Notes: a model not told the origin generated them from the letters alone. Positions 9,725 to 18,581 are shown, numbered from the stretch's first letter. The stretch: 64,000 nucleotides of DNA from DATLGB01 sp963726825 (GCA_963726825.1 CAVSDT010000001.1:1240001-1304000); one strand, 5' to 3'. Numbers and translations: made by a program.

Positions 9725-10302
9725 AGCGCGGCGTCGAGCAGCGCGTCGGGCGCCAGCGCGGCGTCGAGCACGACGAAGCGCTCCGGCTCCGCGGCGGCCA
9801 GTGCGTCGTAGGTCGCGGCGACCGCGGCGAAGAAGCCGTCGCCCTCGGCCTCCAGTCGGTCCAGCGCCTCGCCGCGCGTCCCCATCCGGCGGGCGCGCTC
9901 GGCCGGCGGGAGCCGCAGCAGCAGCGTCCGGTCGGGGACGATGCCGCCGGTCGCGAACCCGTTCAGCGCCCGCACCGCCTCGACCCCGAGCCCGCGCGCG
10001 CCTCCCTGGTAGGCCAGGGAGGAGTCGACGAAGCGGTCCAGCAGGACCGTCTCCCCGCGCGCGAGCCGCGGCGCGAGCTCCTCGGCCACCAGCTGCGCGC
10101 GAGCCGCCGCGTACAGGAGCGCCTCGGCGCGCGCGTCGACCCGCAGGGCGGGGTCGTGGACGACCGTGCGCACCCGCTCGGCCAGCGGCACGCCGCCCGG
10201 CTCGCGCAGCACCGTCACCGTGCCCGGCAGCCGCGCCGCGAGCCCGGCCACGAGCGTCGACTTGCCCGCGCCGTCGACTCCCTCGACCGTGATCAGCGTC
10301 AT
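9703..10302 (-). CDS. tmk: Thymidylate kinase
   Basis: Phosphorylates dTMP to dTDP with ATP in dTTP synthesis. The 199-residue product has the GVDGAGKST Walker A loop at residues 7-15, the DRFVDSSLAYQG motif (the DR-Y/F-x-x-SS signature of dTMP kinases) and a lid-region arginine cluster near residue 140. The start is ATG 10302: it gives the usual N-terminus and a TACCGT -10 box lies exactly 7 nt upstream, so the gene is probably leaderless. Upstream in-frame codons add residues unlike the family. It is divergent from holB; tmk-holB adjacency is common in bacteria. Confidence 0.95.
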   Translation of the reverse strand: MTLITVEGVDGAGKSTLVAGLAARLPGTVTVLREPGGVPLAERVRTVVHDPALRVDARAEALLYAAARAQLVAEELAPRLARGETVLLDRFVDSSLAYQGGARGLGVEAVRALNGFATGGIVPDRTLLLRLPPAERARRMGTRGEALDRLEAEGDGFFAAVAATYDALAAAEPERFVVLDAALAPDALLDAALQALVAA

Positions 10303-10309
10303 GGGCGGG

Positions 10310-10315
10310 ACGGTA
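10310..10315 (-). promoter_or_regulatory. Leaderless -10 box of tmk (TACCGT)
   Basis: TACCGT on the minus strand ends 7 nt before the ATG at 10302, matching TANNNT-N7-start as seen at several other genes here. Confidence 0.5.
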
Positions 10316-10335
10316 GGTGACGTCCGCCCCGGACG

Positions 10336-10341
10336 TAGACT
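10336..10341 (+). promoter_or_regulatory. Leaderless -10 box of holB (TAGACT)
   Basis: TAGACT ends exactly 7 nt before the GTG at 10349. No ribosome-binding site is visible in the gap, so the mRNA probably starts at or within a base or two of the start codon. Confidence 0.5.
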
Positions 10342-10348
10342 CGGCCGC

Positions 10349-11455
10349 GTGGCCCTCGCGCTGGACGCCCACCCGCACGCCGCCGCCGTCCTGGGCTCGG
10401 CCCTGACCGCCGGCCCCAACCACGCCTACCTCCTCGGCGGCCCGGCGGGGACCGGGAAGCGCGCCACCGCCCGGGCCTTCGCGGCCGAGCTGCTCGCGGC
10501 GGGATCGCGTGACCCCGACAACGCCCGCACGCGCGTGATGCACGGCTCCCATCCCGACCTCACCTGGGTCGCCCCCTCCGGCGCGCACGAGATGCTGCGC
10601 AGCGACGTCTCCGACGCCGTCGTCGGCGCCGCCACCCGCACGCCGTTCGAGTCCGCCCGCCGCGTCTTCGTGCTCGAGCGCGTCGACACGATGAACGACG
10701 AGGCCGCCAACACGCTGCTCAAGACGCTCGAGGAGCCGCCCTCCTACGTCGTCCTGCTGCTGCTCAGCGACCGCCCCGGCCAGGTGCTGCCCACGATCGC
10801 GTCGCGCTGCCAGGCCGTCCGCTTCGACGCCCCGGCGCCCGAGGCGATCGCCGCGCAGCTGGAGGCGGAAGGCGCCGAGCCGGCCACCGCCCTCGCGTGC
10901 GCGCGCCTCGCGCTGGGTGACGCCGAGCGCGCCCGCCTGCTCGCCTCGCCCGCCGGCGCGCCGCTGCGCTCCTCCGGGGAGGCGCTGGCCCGTGCACCGC
11001 TCCATGGCCGGGCCAACCGCGACAAGCCGTGGCGGGAGCTGCTCGCCGCCGGCGCCGAGCAGGCCGCGGCCCTGCGCGCCGCGATGGAGGCCGACCGCGA
11101 CGCCGAGCTCGAGGTCACGCCCAAGAAGGAGCAGCGGCGCAAGAGCACCGAGTGGGAGGAGCGCATCAAGCGCGCCGAGCGCCGCACCCGCACCCAGGGG
11201 GTCGACCAGGCGCTGCAGCTCGCCGCCCTGTGGTTCCGCGACCTCGCCTGCGTCTCCTCCGGCGCGGCCGACCTCGCCCACAACGCCGACCGCGCCGACG
11301 CCCTCGCCCACGACGCGCGCGACCGCCGGTCCACCGCCTTCCGCGACGCGATCGAGCTCGTGGAGGAGACCCGGGCGCGCTTCGCGCTCAACGTGACGGA
11401 GGAGCTCGCGCTCGAGGCGCTCGCCTACCGCCTCGAGGCCAAGCTGGCGGCATGA
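10349..11455 (+). CDS. holB: DNA polymerase III delta' subunit
   Basis: Clamp-loader AAA+ subunit, 368 residues. The N-terminus has the Walker A-like GGPAGTGKR loop and the central part the sensor-region signature NTLLKTLEEPP, both diagnostic of the delta'/DnaX group. The C-terminal part is a helical, strongly charged domain (KKEQRRKSTEWEERIKRAERR) as in actinobacterial HolB. It works in the replisome, loading the beta sliding clamp. GTG 10349 is chosen because it directly precedes the conserved N-terminus and has a TAGACT box 7 nt upstream. The stop overlaps the fdhD start (ATGA), so the two are probably co-transcribed although unrelated in function. Confidence 0.92.
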   Translation: MALALDAHPHAAAVLGSALTAGPNHAYLLGGPAGTGKRATARAFAAELLAAGSRDPDNARTRVMHGSHPDLTWVAPSGAHEMLRSDVSDAVVGAATRTPFESARRVFVLERVDTMNDEAANTLLKTLEEPPSYVVLLLLSDRPGQVLPTIASRCQAVRFDAPAPEAIAAQLEAEGAEPATALACARLALGDAERARLLASPAGAPLRSSGEALARAPLHGRANRDKPWRELLAAGAEQAAALRAAMEADRDAELEVTPKKEQRRKSTEWEERIKRAERRTRTQGVDQALQLAALWFRDLACVSSGAADLAHNADRADALAHDARDRRSTAFRDAIELVEETRARFALNVTEELALEALAYRLEAKLAA

Positions 11456-12217
11456 CGGACGTCCGCGTCCGTGGCGCCGTCGCGCACGTCTCCGGCGAGG
11501 GGATCGAGGACGAGGTCGCGGTCGAGGAGCCGCTCGAGATCCGCGTCGACGGCCGCGCGCTCGCGGTCACGATGCGTACGCCGGGCCACGACGAGGAGCT
11601 CGCGCTCGGCTTCCTCGTGGGGGAGGGGCTGATCGACCGGCGTCCACGCCGCCGGCCCGACGGACGACTTCGCCGGCAACGTCGTCGCGGTCGCCGGGCC
11701 GCTGCTGCGCGACCCGGCCAGCCGGTCCTTCTACACCACGTCCTCCTGCGGCGTGTGCGGGAAGGGCGCGCTGGAGGAGGTCGCCGTCCACGCCGAGCCG
11801 CTTCCCGCCGGCCCGGCACTCCCCCGCGACCTGCTCGCCGACCTCCCCGAGCGCCTGCGCCAGCCGGGGTTCGCCCGCACCGGCGGGCTTCACGCGACGG
11901 GCCTGTTCGAGCCGGACGGAACGCTCGTGTGCGTGCGCGAGGACGTCGGGCGCCACAACGCGATGGACAAGGTGATCGGCTGGGCGCTCGCCCACGGCGG
12001 GCTGCCGCTGCACCCGCGGGTGCTGTGCGTCTCCGGCCGGCTGTCGTTCGAGCTCGTGCAGAAGGCGGCGGTCGCGGGCGCGCCCGTGCTGGTCGGCGTC
12101 GGCGCGCCGACCTCGCTGGCCGTCAAGCTCGCCGACGACCGCGGCCTGACGCTGTGCGGCTTCGCGCGTGGGGGACGCGTGAACGTCTACACACGGGCCG
12201 ACCGCGTCGCGGCGTGA
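11452..12217 (+). CDS. fdhD: Formate dehydrogenase accessory sulfurtransferase FdhD, frame break near 11640
   Basis: FdhD delivers sulfur to the molybdenum cofactor of formate dehydrogenases. The first frame (11452 to about 11640) gives the N-terminal domain through LALGFLVGEGLIDR. The protein then continues in the next frame from about 11642 (VHAAGPTDDFAGN) through FYTTSSCGVCGKG, which holds the two catalytic cysteines near residues 99-102, then DVGRHNAMDKV and the C-terminal sheet to TGA 12217. The joined length, about 254 residues, is normal. The span of 766 nt is one base over a multiple of three, so one inserted base near 11640 explains the break. It is either a sequencing error or an inactivating mutation; no formate dehydrogenase genes are in the window to show whether it is needed. 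Confidence 0.85.
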
Positions 12218-12218
12218 G

Positions 12219-14751
12219 CTAGCGCACGACGAGCGGCAGGCTGCGGCGCCGGCCGTCAGCGCTGCGGACGACGAAGACCGCGACGGCGTCGGCGGCGGTG
12301 CGGCGCAGCGAGTAGGCGCCCCTGGCCCCCGCGCGCAGGCGACGCACCGTCCTCGGCTCGCCGCAGCCGACGCGGCGGGTGATCACGAGCCGGGCGCGGC
12401 GCGGGCCGCGTCCGACCAGCCGCGAGCCCTTGCGCCGCAGCGAGATGAGACGGTCCAGGCGCACGGTCGAAGCCCCGGCGACCCTGACGGGCGTTGCGCG
12501 TCCGGCCGTCCTGATGCGCGCCCTCCAGCGGCCGCGCACGACCGTCCGCCGCACGGTCCGGCGTCCCGCCCGGACGGTCACCCGGCGCGTCCGCGCGAGG
12601 CCCGCGAGGCGCGTGACGCCCCGGCGTCGCCCGGCGCTGGTGACGAGGACGCGGTGCCGGCACAGCGGCGCGGCGGAGCGGCGCAGGACGGCCGTCGCCG
12701 GCGCGGGGACCGGGACGGGCGTCGGGGCGGGTGCCGCGGCCGCGCGGGGCCGCGACGACGCTGCCGTCGGCGGGCGGGGGTGGCGGCTCCTCCGCCGTCC
12801 CGTCCGTGGTCACCACGCCCGGGGAGAGGTCGAAGAACGTCCCGGCCATCGCGCCGACCTCGATGCGTCCCGTGCGCCCGGGCGGCAGGCGGACGTCCGC
12901 GCTGCCGCTGTCGGGCAGGTTGATCGCGAGGTCGATCAGGCGGCCCTCGACGGTGACGAAGCGGGCGCGCAGGGGGCCGAGGCCGACCGGCGTCCAGGTC
13001 ACCGTCGCGACGCTCGCCCCCGCCGCGACGGCGTCCTCCGGCTGGGAGGTGACCGTCAGCGGCGTGTCCCCGGCGACGGTCAGGCCGACGTCGTCCTGGG
13101 CGATGCCGCCGCGCCCGTCGCGCGCCGTGACGCGGAAGGAGAGCCGGCGCCCGACCGTCGGCAGCTTCTCGGAGGCGCACACCCCGTCCCCCGTGGCGCA
13201 GTCCGTCGCGGCGTTGGTGCGCCCCGCGACGATCTGCTCCAGGTCGGGGAAGGTGCGGGTCGGGTCGGTCGTGACGAGGTTCTGGCCGGGGGCCGGGGAC
13301 TGGCCGCCGAGCTCGGTCGCGGCGGCGGAGAAGACCCGGAACAGGGGCCCCGTCGCCGCGGCGGGGGCCAGCAGCGCGGCGGAGGCGCCCGTGTCGTTCT
13401 CCTCCCACGAGTAGGTGACCTCGTCGCCGTCGGGATCTGACCCCGTCGCGGTCAGGCGGAAGGGGGTGCGGGGCGGGATGGTGGCGTCGGCCGGGGCCTC
13501 GACGACGGGAGAGGCGTCAGCGGTCGGGGTGGTCGTCCCGACGGCCGGGATCGATGCGGCGAAGTCCCGGATCTGCCCGATGCTGCGCTGGGAGAAGTAC
13601 GGGTCGGAGTTGGCCTGGAGGTCGTCGGCGCCGCAGATGCCGGCGTAGGCCATGATCGAGGAGCCGCTGCCGGGCTCGACGGCGCTCGAGCCGACGCGGT
13701 TGCCGCCGCAGTTCGCCAGCGTCCCGTTGAAGGTGTGCTGGCCGCCGAACTGATGGCCGAGCTCGTGGGCGAGGTAGTCGATCGCGAACTGGTCCCCGAC
13801 GGGGGTCGTGAGGGCGGTGCAGCCGCGGCCCTTGTCGTCCGCGTCTCCGACGACCGCGACGTCGGCCAGCCCGCCGCGACCCTTGGCGAGGACGACGTGG
13901 CCCACGTCGTAGGCGGCGCTGCCGATGAGGCCGTCGATGACGTCGGTGGACTGATCGAGCGTCGGGTTCGCACTGCCGCTGCCGCACTTGGCCAGCGCCG
14001 CCTGGCTGAACCCGGCAGCGGTCTCCTCGTCCTGCGTGTTGAGGCTGAGCTCGGGGCTCGCGTCGAGCACGAGCCTGATGCCCAGGTCCTGCCCGTAGAC
14101 GAAGTCGACGCGGTTGACCAGCGTCGCCTTCGCGGCGAGGACCGTGTCGTCGGTCGGGGCCGCGGCGGTGGTGGCGGCGTAGCTGCGATCGCTGACGAGC
14201 GCGAGGCGGAACGTCCGCAGCGCCACAGCCGCCGCACCGGCGCGCGCCTGGCCATCGGGCGCGAGCGGCGACGGGGGAGCCATGCCCTCCTCCTCGAACC
14301 CGCGGCCTCGCGGCAGGGCGCCGGCGGGGTAGGCGGCGTAGGCGCTGTCGGTGTAGGGGTCGACGGACCACGAGCCGCCGGGGCCGCGGACGGTGGCGTG
14401 AAAGCCCTGCGGCGTGAGGTCGAGGGCGGCGGTCGTGGCGGGGTCCCCGACGGCCGTGCCCGTGAAGGTGCGCAGCTCGGGATGGCGGCGGGCGTCCTTG
14501 GGCGCGAGCACCGGCGCGGGGGTGACGACGAACGTGGTGAAGCCGCCCTCGGGGCGGGGGACGGCGACGCGGCCACGTCCCAGGGCGGTGCGGACCTGCG
14601 CCACGTCGAGGCGCAGCAGCCGCTTGTGGTCCGGGCGCAGCTGCGGGGTGCCGGCGGGGCGCCCCGGACGGTCGGTCCACGGGTTCGCGGCGGCTGCGGT
14701 CGTCCCGGAGGCGAGCACGACCAGGGAGAGCGCCAGAGCCCGCCGGAACAC
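12219..14751 (-). CDS. Secreted reprolysin-like zinc metallopeptidase, frame break near 12745
   Basis: Exported protease of the metzincin type. The N-terminus is a signal peptide ending in an Ala-rich stretch near residue 22. A propeptide-like region follows, then the catalytic domain with HELGHQFGGQH (about residues 327-337: three zinc-binding histidines and the catalytic Glu) and a downstream SIMAYAG Met-turn. Beyond lie a PKD/cadherin-like module (GSDPDGDEVTYSWEE) and beta-rich C-terminal domains. After the proline run near 12770 the frame changes. In the second frame a Pro/Ala/Val linker (APAPTPVPVPAPA) and a basic beta-rich C-terminal domain run to the stop at 12219. The joined protein is about 843 residues. 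The break needs one extra base around 12735-12755 in a GC-only tract. Start GTG 14751 has TACCGT 7 nt upstream. The likely role is degrading extracellular protein. Confidence 0.8.
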
Positions 14752-14758
14752 CCGTGCG

Positions 14759-14764
14759 ACGGTA
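14759..14764 (-). promoter_or_regulatory. Leaderless -10 box of metallopeptidase (TACCGT)
   Basis: TACCGT on the minus strand, exactly 7 nt before the GTG at 14751; the same hexamer and spacing as at tmk. Confidence 0.45.
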
Positions 14765-14802
14765 CCGCAGGGGCGCGGCCGCGGGGGCGCGCGGCCTGGG
14801 GG

Positions 14803-15666
14803 TCAGCGCCCGATCGGACCCAGATCCGGCTCGAGCCCGTGCAGCTCGTACTTCAGGAAGCCGTCGAAGCGGTCGTGATCGGGTGCGTGGAAGTCCGACG
14901 AGCCGGTCGTCAGCAGGCCGGCGGCCGTGCAGTGCCCGTGCAGCAGGCGCGTCTGGGCCTCGTCGTGGGTCGGGTAGAAGACCTCGACCCCGTCCAGGCC
15001 GTCGCGCGCGAACGCGTCGATCGTCTCGAGCACCTCGTCGGGGTCGTCGAGGTCCCAGAACGGGTGCGCCCAGACCGCGACGCCGCCGGCCGCGTGGATC
15101 ACGCCGATCGCCTCCGCCACGGTCGGTCGCGTGCGCTGCACGAACGCCGGGGCGCCCGGGACGATGTAGGCGGGGAACAAGCCGTTCTTGTCCTCGATGC
15201 CCTCGTCGCGCAGGCGCCGGCGGTTGTCGGGGTGCGCGAGCACGGCGTCGGCGATGTGGGGGCGGCCGATCGGGCGGCCCTGCGCCTTGCGCTCGGCGAG
15301 GATCGAGCGGTCCAGGGCGAAGCCGAGCTCCTCCAGGCGGTCCGCGATCGCCTCCGTGCGCTGCTGGCGGTCGGCGCGGAAGTCGGCCAGCGCGTCCTGC
15401 AGCGTCGAGTCCTCCACGTCGAGCTCGTAGCCGACGACGTGCAGGTCGGCGTGGCGACCCGCGACCGACGAGATCTCCGACGACGGGGTGATGCGCACGC
15501 CGTGCTCACGCCCGGCGGCGACGGCCTGCGGGACCCCCTCGATCGTGTCGTGGTCTGAGAGGGCGAGCAGCTCCACGCCCGCCTGCGCCGCGCGCGCGAC
15601 GACGTCGGCGGGCTCCAGGGCGCCGTCGGATCGGGTGGAGTGGCTCTGCAAGTCGAAGGCGGTCAT
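14803..15666 (-). CDS. PHP-domain phosphoesterase (RNase AM/TrpH-like)
   Basis: Trinuclear-metal phosphoesterase of 287 residues, close in length to E. coli RNase AM (YciV), which removes nucleotides from short RNA and 3',5'-nucleoside bisphosphates. All PHP motifs are visible in order: DLQSHSTRSDG (motif 1), LSDHDTIEG (motif 2), PSSEIS (the glutamate ligand), WAHP, and GSSDFHAP near the C-terminus. The first ligand position of motif 1 is Gln instead of the usual His; that variant occurs in some relatives, so activity is not excluded. It acts in the cytoplasm. Start is ATG 15666, with a TAGGGT box 9 nt upstream. RNase AM-type function is more likely than polymerase-associated or histidinol phosphatase roles. 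Confidence 0.82.
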   Translation of the reverse strand: MTAFDLQSHSTRSDGALEPADVVARAAQAGVELLALSDHDTIEGVPQAVAAGREHGVRITPSSEISSVAGRHADLHVVGYELDVEDSTLQDALADFRADRQQRTEAIADRLEELGFALDRSILAERKAQGRPIGRPHIADAVLAHPDNRRRLRDEGIEDKNGLFPAYIVPGAPAFVQRTRPTVAEAIGVIHAAGGVAVWAHPFWDLDDPDEVLETIDAFARDGLDGVEVFYPTHDEAQTRLLHGHCTAAGLLTTGSSDFHAPDHDRFDGFLKYELHGLEPDLGPIGR

Positions 15667-15755
15667 CGGGGTCGGACCCTATTGCGCGGTTGCGCGCCAC
15701 GTTCGCTGGGCAGGCCCCAGCAGGGAGACCGTCCATCGAGGGAGGACACCGCCGC

Positions 15756-16247
15756 ATGAGCACCACCGCCATCATCATCATCGTCGTACTCGTCTTGATC
15801 GTCCTGGCGATCCTGTTCGCCACGGTCCTGTCGCCCAAGGCGCGCCAGAAGCGTGCGCTGGACAAGGAGCGCACCCAGGCCGCCCACCAGCACCGCGAGG
15901 TCGCTTCGAAGCGTGAGACGGAGGCTGAGCTCGCCGAGCGCCAGGCCACCGAGCGCCGCCGCGAGGCCGAACGAGCCGAGCACGAGGCCGCCCAACGCCG
16001 CCTCGACGCCGAGCAGCACCACGAGCGCGCCGAGCTGCACGAGGAGGGCCGCATGGACCACGAGCTCGACCACGGCCCCAACGCCCCCCACGAGGACGAC
16101 CGTGGCGTCGCGGACCCCGCCCGCGAGCCGGGCGTGCGCGACGACGCGCGCGGCGACACCGGCCGGCCGATCCCCGAGACGCGCCCCGGCGAGCAGCCCG
16201 CCGCGCCCCGCGCCAACCCGAACGACCCCCCGGCCGGCACCCGCTAG
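15756..16247 (+). CDS. Small membrane-anchored coiled-coil protein
   Basis: The 163-residue product has one strongly hydrophobic N-terminal helix (residues 5-25, mostly Ile/Val/Leu). A highly charged Arg/Glu/His helical segment to about residue 100 looks like coiled coil, followed by an acidic, proline-rich disordered tail. I know of no specific family with a defined function; similar short proteins are common in actinobacteria. ATG 15756 is preceded by GGAGGA 9 nt upstream, a clear ribosome site and unlike the leaderless genes around it. It probably sits in the cytoplasmic membrane with the charged part in the cytoplasm or periplasm. Role unknown. Confidence 0.75.
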   Translation: MSTTAIIIIVVLVLIVLAILFATVLSPKARQKRALDKERTQAAHQHREVASKRETEAELAERQATERRREAERAEHEAAQRRLDAEQHHERAELHEEGRMDHELDHGPNAPHEDDRGVADPAREPGVRDDARGDTGRPIPETRPGEQPAAPRANPNDPPAGTR

Positions 16248-16342
16248 CCCGCGACCGCCCAGGCAGGCGGCGCGGAGCCCGAAGCCCGCGCCGCCGGCAG
16301 CGGTCGGCGCCTCGATCTGGATCGCTACCCTCCGCTGGCCTC

Positions 16343-16415
16343 GCCGACGTAGCTCAGCTGGTAGAGCACTTCACTCGTAATGAAGGGGTCAGCGGTTCGA
16401 ATCCGCTCGTCGGCT
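16343..16415 (+). tRNA. tRNA-Thr (anticodon CGT)
   Basis: A complete cloverleaf can be folded by eye: 7-bp acceptor GCCGACG/CGTCGGC, D arm GCTC/GAGC, anticodon stem CTTCA/TGAAG with loop CTCGTAA (anticodon CGT at 16376-16378, reading ACG), and T arm AGCGG/CCGCT around TTCGAAT. The discriminator is T and CCA is not encoded. A TACCCT box at 16326-16331 could be its -10. The gene sits between the housekeeping block and the catabolic island; I found no second copy of its 3' end in the window. Confidence 0.95.
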
Positions 16416-16491
16416 TGCGTGGAGACGGGAATCGGCACGGTTCGCACAACGCCACCGCGGGTGGTCGACGTCGGCGCGACGAGGGCGCTCC

Positions 16492-17409
16492 GTGGCGTCG
16501 ACTGACATGGAGACTGCGGCAGATCCGGCGCCGTTCGGGCGGGGCGCGGCGATGATCGACGGTGAGATCGTCCCGATCGATGAGGCACGCATCCCCATCA
16601 CCGACACGGGGTTCACCCGCTCCGACGTCACCTACGACGTCGTCGGCGTCTGGGGCGGTGCGTTCTTCCGGCTGGACGCCCACCTGGACCGCTTCGAGCG
16701 GAGTTGCGCGCAGCTGCGCCTGAAGCCGCCGAACCGGGAGCAGATCGGCTCGGCGCTCAACGACGTCGTCCGCGCCAGCGGGCTGCGCGAGGCCTACGTC
16801 GAGCTCATCTGCACCCGTGGGATCGACCGGCACGGGACACGCGATCCGCGGACCTTCGACAACCGCTTCTACGCCTTCGCCGTCCCGTACGTCTGGATCT
16901 GCCGCGACGGCGAGACCATGGCGACGGTCATCGCCCGCGACGTCTCGAGGATCCCCGCCGGCTCGGTGGATCCGACCGTCAAGAACTTCCACTGGGGCGA
17001 CCTGACCCGCGGGCTCTTCGAGGCCTACGACCGGGGCGGCACGCACGCGCTCCTGCTCGACCAGGACGGCCACCTCACCGAAGGGCCGGGATACAACCTC
17101 TTCGTCGTCAAGGCGGGCGCCATCGCGACGCCGGACCGCGGCGTGCTCGAGGGCATCACCCGCCGGACGGTCATCGAGCTCGCGCAGGCCGCCGGCTTCG
17201 AAACCGCGGTGCGCGCCATACGGGAGGACGAGCTCATCGCCTCCGACGAGCTCTTCGCGACGTCGACCGCCGGTGGCGTCATGCCGATCACGTCGCTGGA
17301 CGCGACGCCGGTGGGCGACGGCGCCGTCGGCCCCGTGACCGCAGCGCTGCGCGAGGCCTACTGGGCCGCGCACGCGGACCCGCGGTACGCCACGCCCGTC
17401 CCCTACTGA
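16492..17409 (+). CDS. Class IV PLP-dependent aminotransferase
   Basis: Fold-type IV transaminase of the branched-chain / D-amino-acid / (R)-amine aminotransferase family, 305 residues. The catalytic lysine is K164 in VKNFHWGDL; the phosphate-binding and substrate loops EGPGYNLFVV and GVLEGITRRTV are present, as is the C-terminal DELFATSTAGGVMPI segment. The context of Hyu amidase-like genes and putA suggests it deaminates an amino acid or amine in the same catabolic programme, but the substrate cannot be read from the sequence. The start is GTG 16492, preceded by GAGGG 6 nt upstream; ATG 16507 is an alternative. Confidence 0.85.
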   Translation: MASTDMETAADPAPFGRGAAMIDGEIVPIDEARIPITDTGFTRSDVTYDVVGVWGGAFFRLDAHLDRFERSCAQLRLKPPNREQIGSALNDVVRASGLREAYVELICTRGIDRHGTRDPRTFDNRFYAFAVPYVWICRDGETMATVIARDVSRIPAGSVDPTVKNFHWGDLTRGLFEAYDRGGTHALLLDQDGHLTEGPGYNLFVVKAGAIATPDRGVLEGITRRTVIELAQAAGFETAVRAIREDELIASDELFATSTAGGVMPITSLDATPVGDGAVGPVTAALREAYWAAHADPRYATPVPY

Positions 17410-17424
17410 CGGACGCCCCGCCGT

Positions 17425-18000
17425 CTACGGTGCGGACTTCTTCCGGTCGGGGGAGGAGCCCCAGAGGCTCGTCGCCGGCACCTCGCCGAGGACCTGCCAG
17501 CGCACGTCGCCGACGTCCACTGCGTCCAGCGCGTCGCCCTGACCGAGCGCGTAGGGCGCGCCATCGACCTCGACGAGCAACGCACCGTGCTCGACGAACA
17601 CGAAGACCGCGGATCCGAAGGCCGGCACGGGCGCCGGCCCCGACTGACCCGGTGCCGCGGTGACGGTCACGACGGTGAGCCGCAGGTCGGCGTGGCTGAG
17701 TTCGTGCACGCCCTCGTCTCGCGGCAACTCGCCCGTGCGCAGCAGCAGGCGGTCCTCCTCGCGCAGGAGCTCATGGAGCGTCAGCCGTAGCGCGTGGACG
17801 AGCCGCCCGAGCACCGGCAGGGACGGCATGCTCTGGCCCTTCTCGACCGCCGAGAGGTAGGACACCGACAGCTCGGCCTCCTGCGCGACGTCGGCGAGCG
17901 TGCGGCCGAGCACCGTCCGGCGTCCATGCAGGCGCGCTCCCAGGCGGTCGGCGAGGGCCTCGCCGACCGGCGTCAGATGATCGGCGGGTCGACCAGCCAC
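17425..18000 (-). CDS. XRE-family regulator with cupin domain (1)
   Basis: Transcription factor of 191 residues. The N-terminal helix-turn-helix (about residues 20-75) has the XRE pattern TLADVAQEAELSVSYLSAVEKG. The C-terminal half is a cupin barrel that normally binds a small effector. GTG 18000 overlaps the 3' end of the next XRE-cupin gene by 28 bp, so the pair is co-transcribed and translationally coupled. No ATG exists near the start. Paired XRE-cupin genes beside a catabolic operon usually control that operon; here the natural target is the divergent ABM-Hyu operon. It converges on the aminotransferase gene. Confidence 0.82.
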   Translation of the reverse strand: MAGRPADHLTPVGEALADRLGARLHGRRTVLGRTLADVAQEAELSVSYLSAVEKGQSMPSLPVLGRLVHALRLTLHELLREEDRLLLRTGELPRDEGVHELSHADLRLTVVTVTAAPGQSGPAPVPAFGSAVFVFVEHGALLVEVDGAPYALGQGDALDAVDVGDVRWQVLGEVPATSLWGSSPDRKKSAP

Positions 18001-18527
18001 ACGGCTTCCAGGGGGTGCTCGGATGTCACGGACAGCGTGTGCTCGTGGTGTGACGAGTAGTGCACGAACGTCCCGGGCCGCAGCGGGTGCTCGGTTCCAG
18101 CCACAGTGAAGGTCCCCTCCCCCGAGCGGACGAAGAAGAACCGCTCGCCGATGTGCCGAGCCACCGTGTCGTCGGAGTCGCGCTCGAACCGGGCGAGCAG
18201 CGCGGAGAAGGCCCCGTCCGCGCCACGGCTGGCCAGGACGGTGTACTCCGTATGGGGGTCAGCAGCGACGCGGATGCGCTGCGCGTCGCCGGCTCGCGAG
18301 ACTCGCACTCGCGGCGCCTCGTCGAGCGGAAAGAACGTGGCCAGGTCCGTTCCGAGCGCTCCGGCGATGTCGGCGAGCGCCGACAGGCTCGGGGTAGCTA
18401 GGCCGTTCTCGAGACGCGAGAGGTACCCCGCGGTGAAGTTCGTCTCTTCCGCCACCTCGGCAAGGGTCATGTTCCGGGCCGCGCGCAGGCCGCGCAGGCG
18501 GCGTCCGAGACCCGTTGCAGCGTCCAC
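17973..18527 (-). CDS. XRE-family regulator with cupin domain (2)
   Basis: Transcription factor of 184 residues. The helix-turn-helix MTLAEVAEETNFTAGYLSRLENG lies near the N-terminus and a cupin domain (ERFFFVRSGEGTFTV ... GTFVHYSSHHEHTL) fills the C-terminal half, as in the PuuR group. An in-frame ATG at 18539 exists, but GTG 18527 is preferred because TATGCT (18540 to 18535) then lies exactly 7 nt upstream, the spacing of other leaderless genes here; that box overlaps the ATG. It is divergent from the ABM-Hyu operon with an inverted repeat between them, and probably controls both directions in response to a pathway metabolite. Confidence 0.85.
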   Translation of the reverse strand: MDAATGLGRRLRGLRAARNMTLAEVAEETNFTAGYLSRLENGLATPSLSALADIAGALGTDLATFFPLDEAPRVRVSRAGDAQRIRVAADPHTEYTVLASRGADGAFSALLARFERDSDDTVARHIGERFFFVRSGEGTFTVAGTEHPLRPGTFVHYSSHHEHTLSVTSEHPLEAVWLVDPPII

Positions 18528-18534
18528 GTCGCGC

Positions 18535-18540
18535 AGCATA
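18535..18540 (-). promoter_or_regulatory. Leaderless -10 box of XRE-cupin 2 (TATGCT)
   Basis: TATGCT on the minus strand ends 7 nt before the GTG at 18527. It decides the start codon, since it overlaps the alternative ATG at 18539. Confidence 0.5.
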
Positions 18541-18552
18541 ACCAGAACGCGG

Positions 18553-18581
18553 TTGACTTTCCTGTCTCAGGTAACTATTCA
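18553..18581 (+). promoter_or_regulatory. Promoter of the ABM-Hyu operon
   Basis: TTGACT (18553-18558), 17 nt, then TATTCA (18576-18581): near-consensus sigma-70 elements at ideal spacing in an unusually AT-rich patch. Transcription would begin near 18588, about 34 nt before the GTG at 18622. Confidence 0.5.
18558..18574. promoter_or_regulatory. Inverted repeat operator in the Hyu promoter
   Basis: TTTCCTG-TCT-CAGGTAA: arms of 7 bp with one mismatch and a 3-nt centre. It occupies the spacer between the -35 and -10 elements, so a bound dimer would block RNA polymerase. The neighbouring XRE-cupin proteins are the obvious candidates to bind it. Confidence 0.5.

Noticed and set aside
12379..15558. 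Long plus-strand frames opposite the metallopeptidase and PHP genes
   Set aside because: Translations are Arg/Gly/Ala-rich with no motifs, while the minus strand shows clear catalytic motifs (HELGH; PHP motifs).
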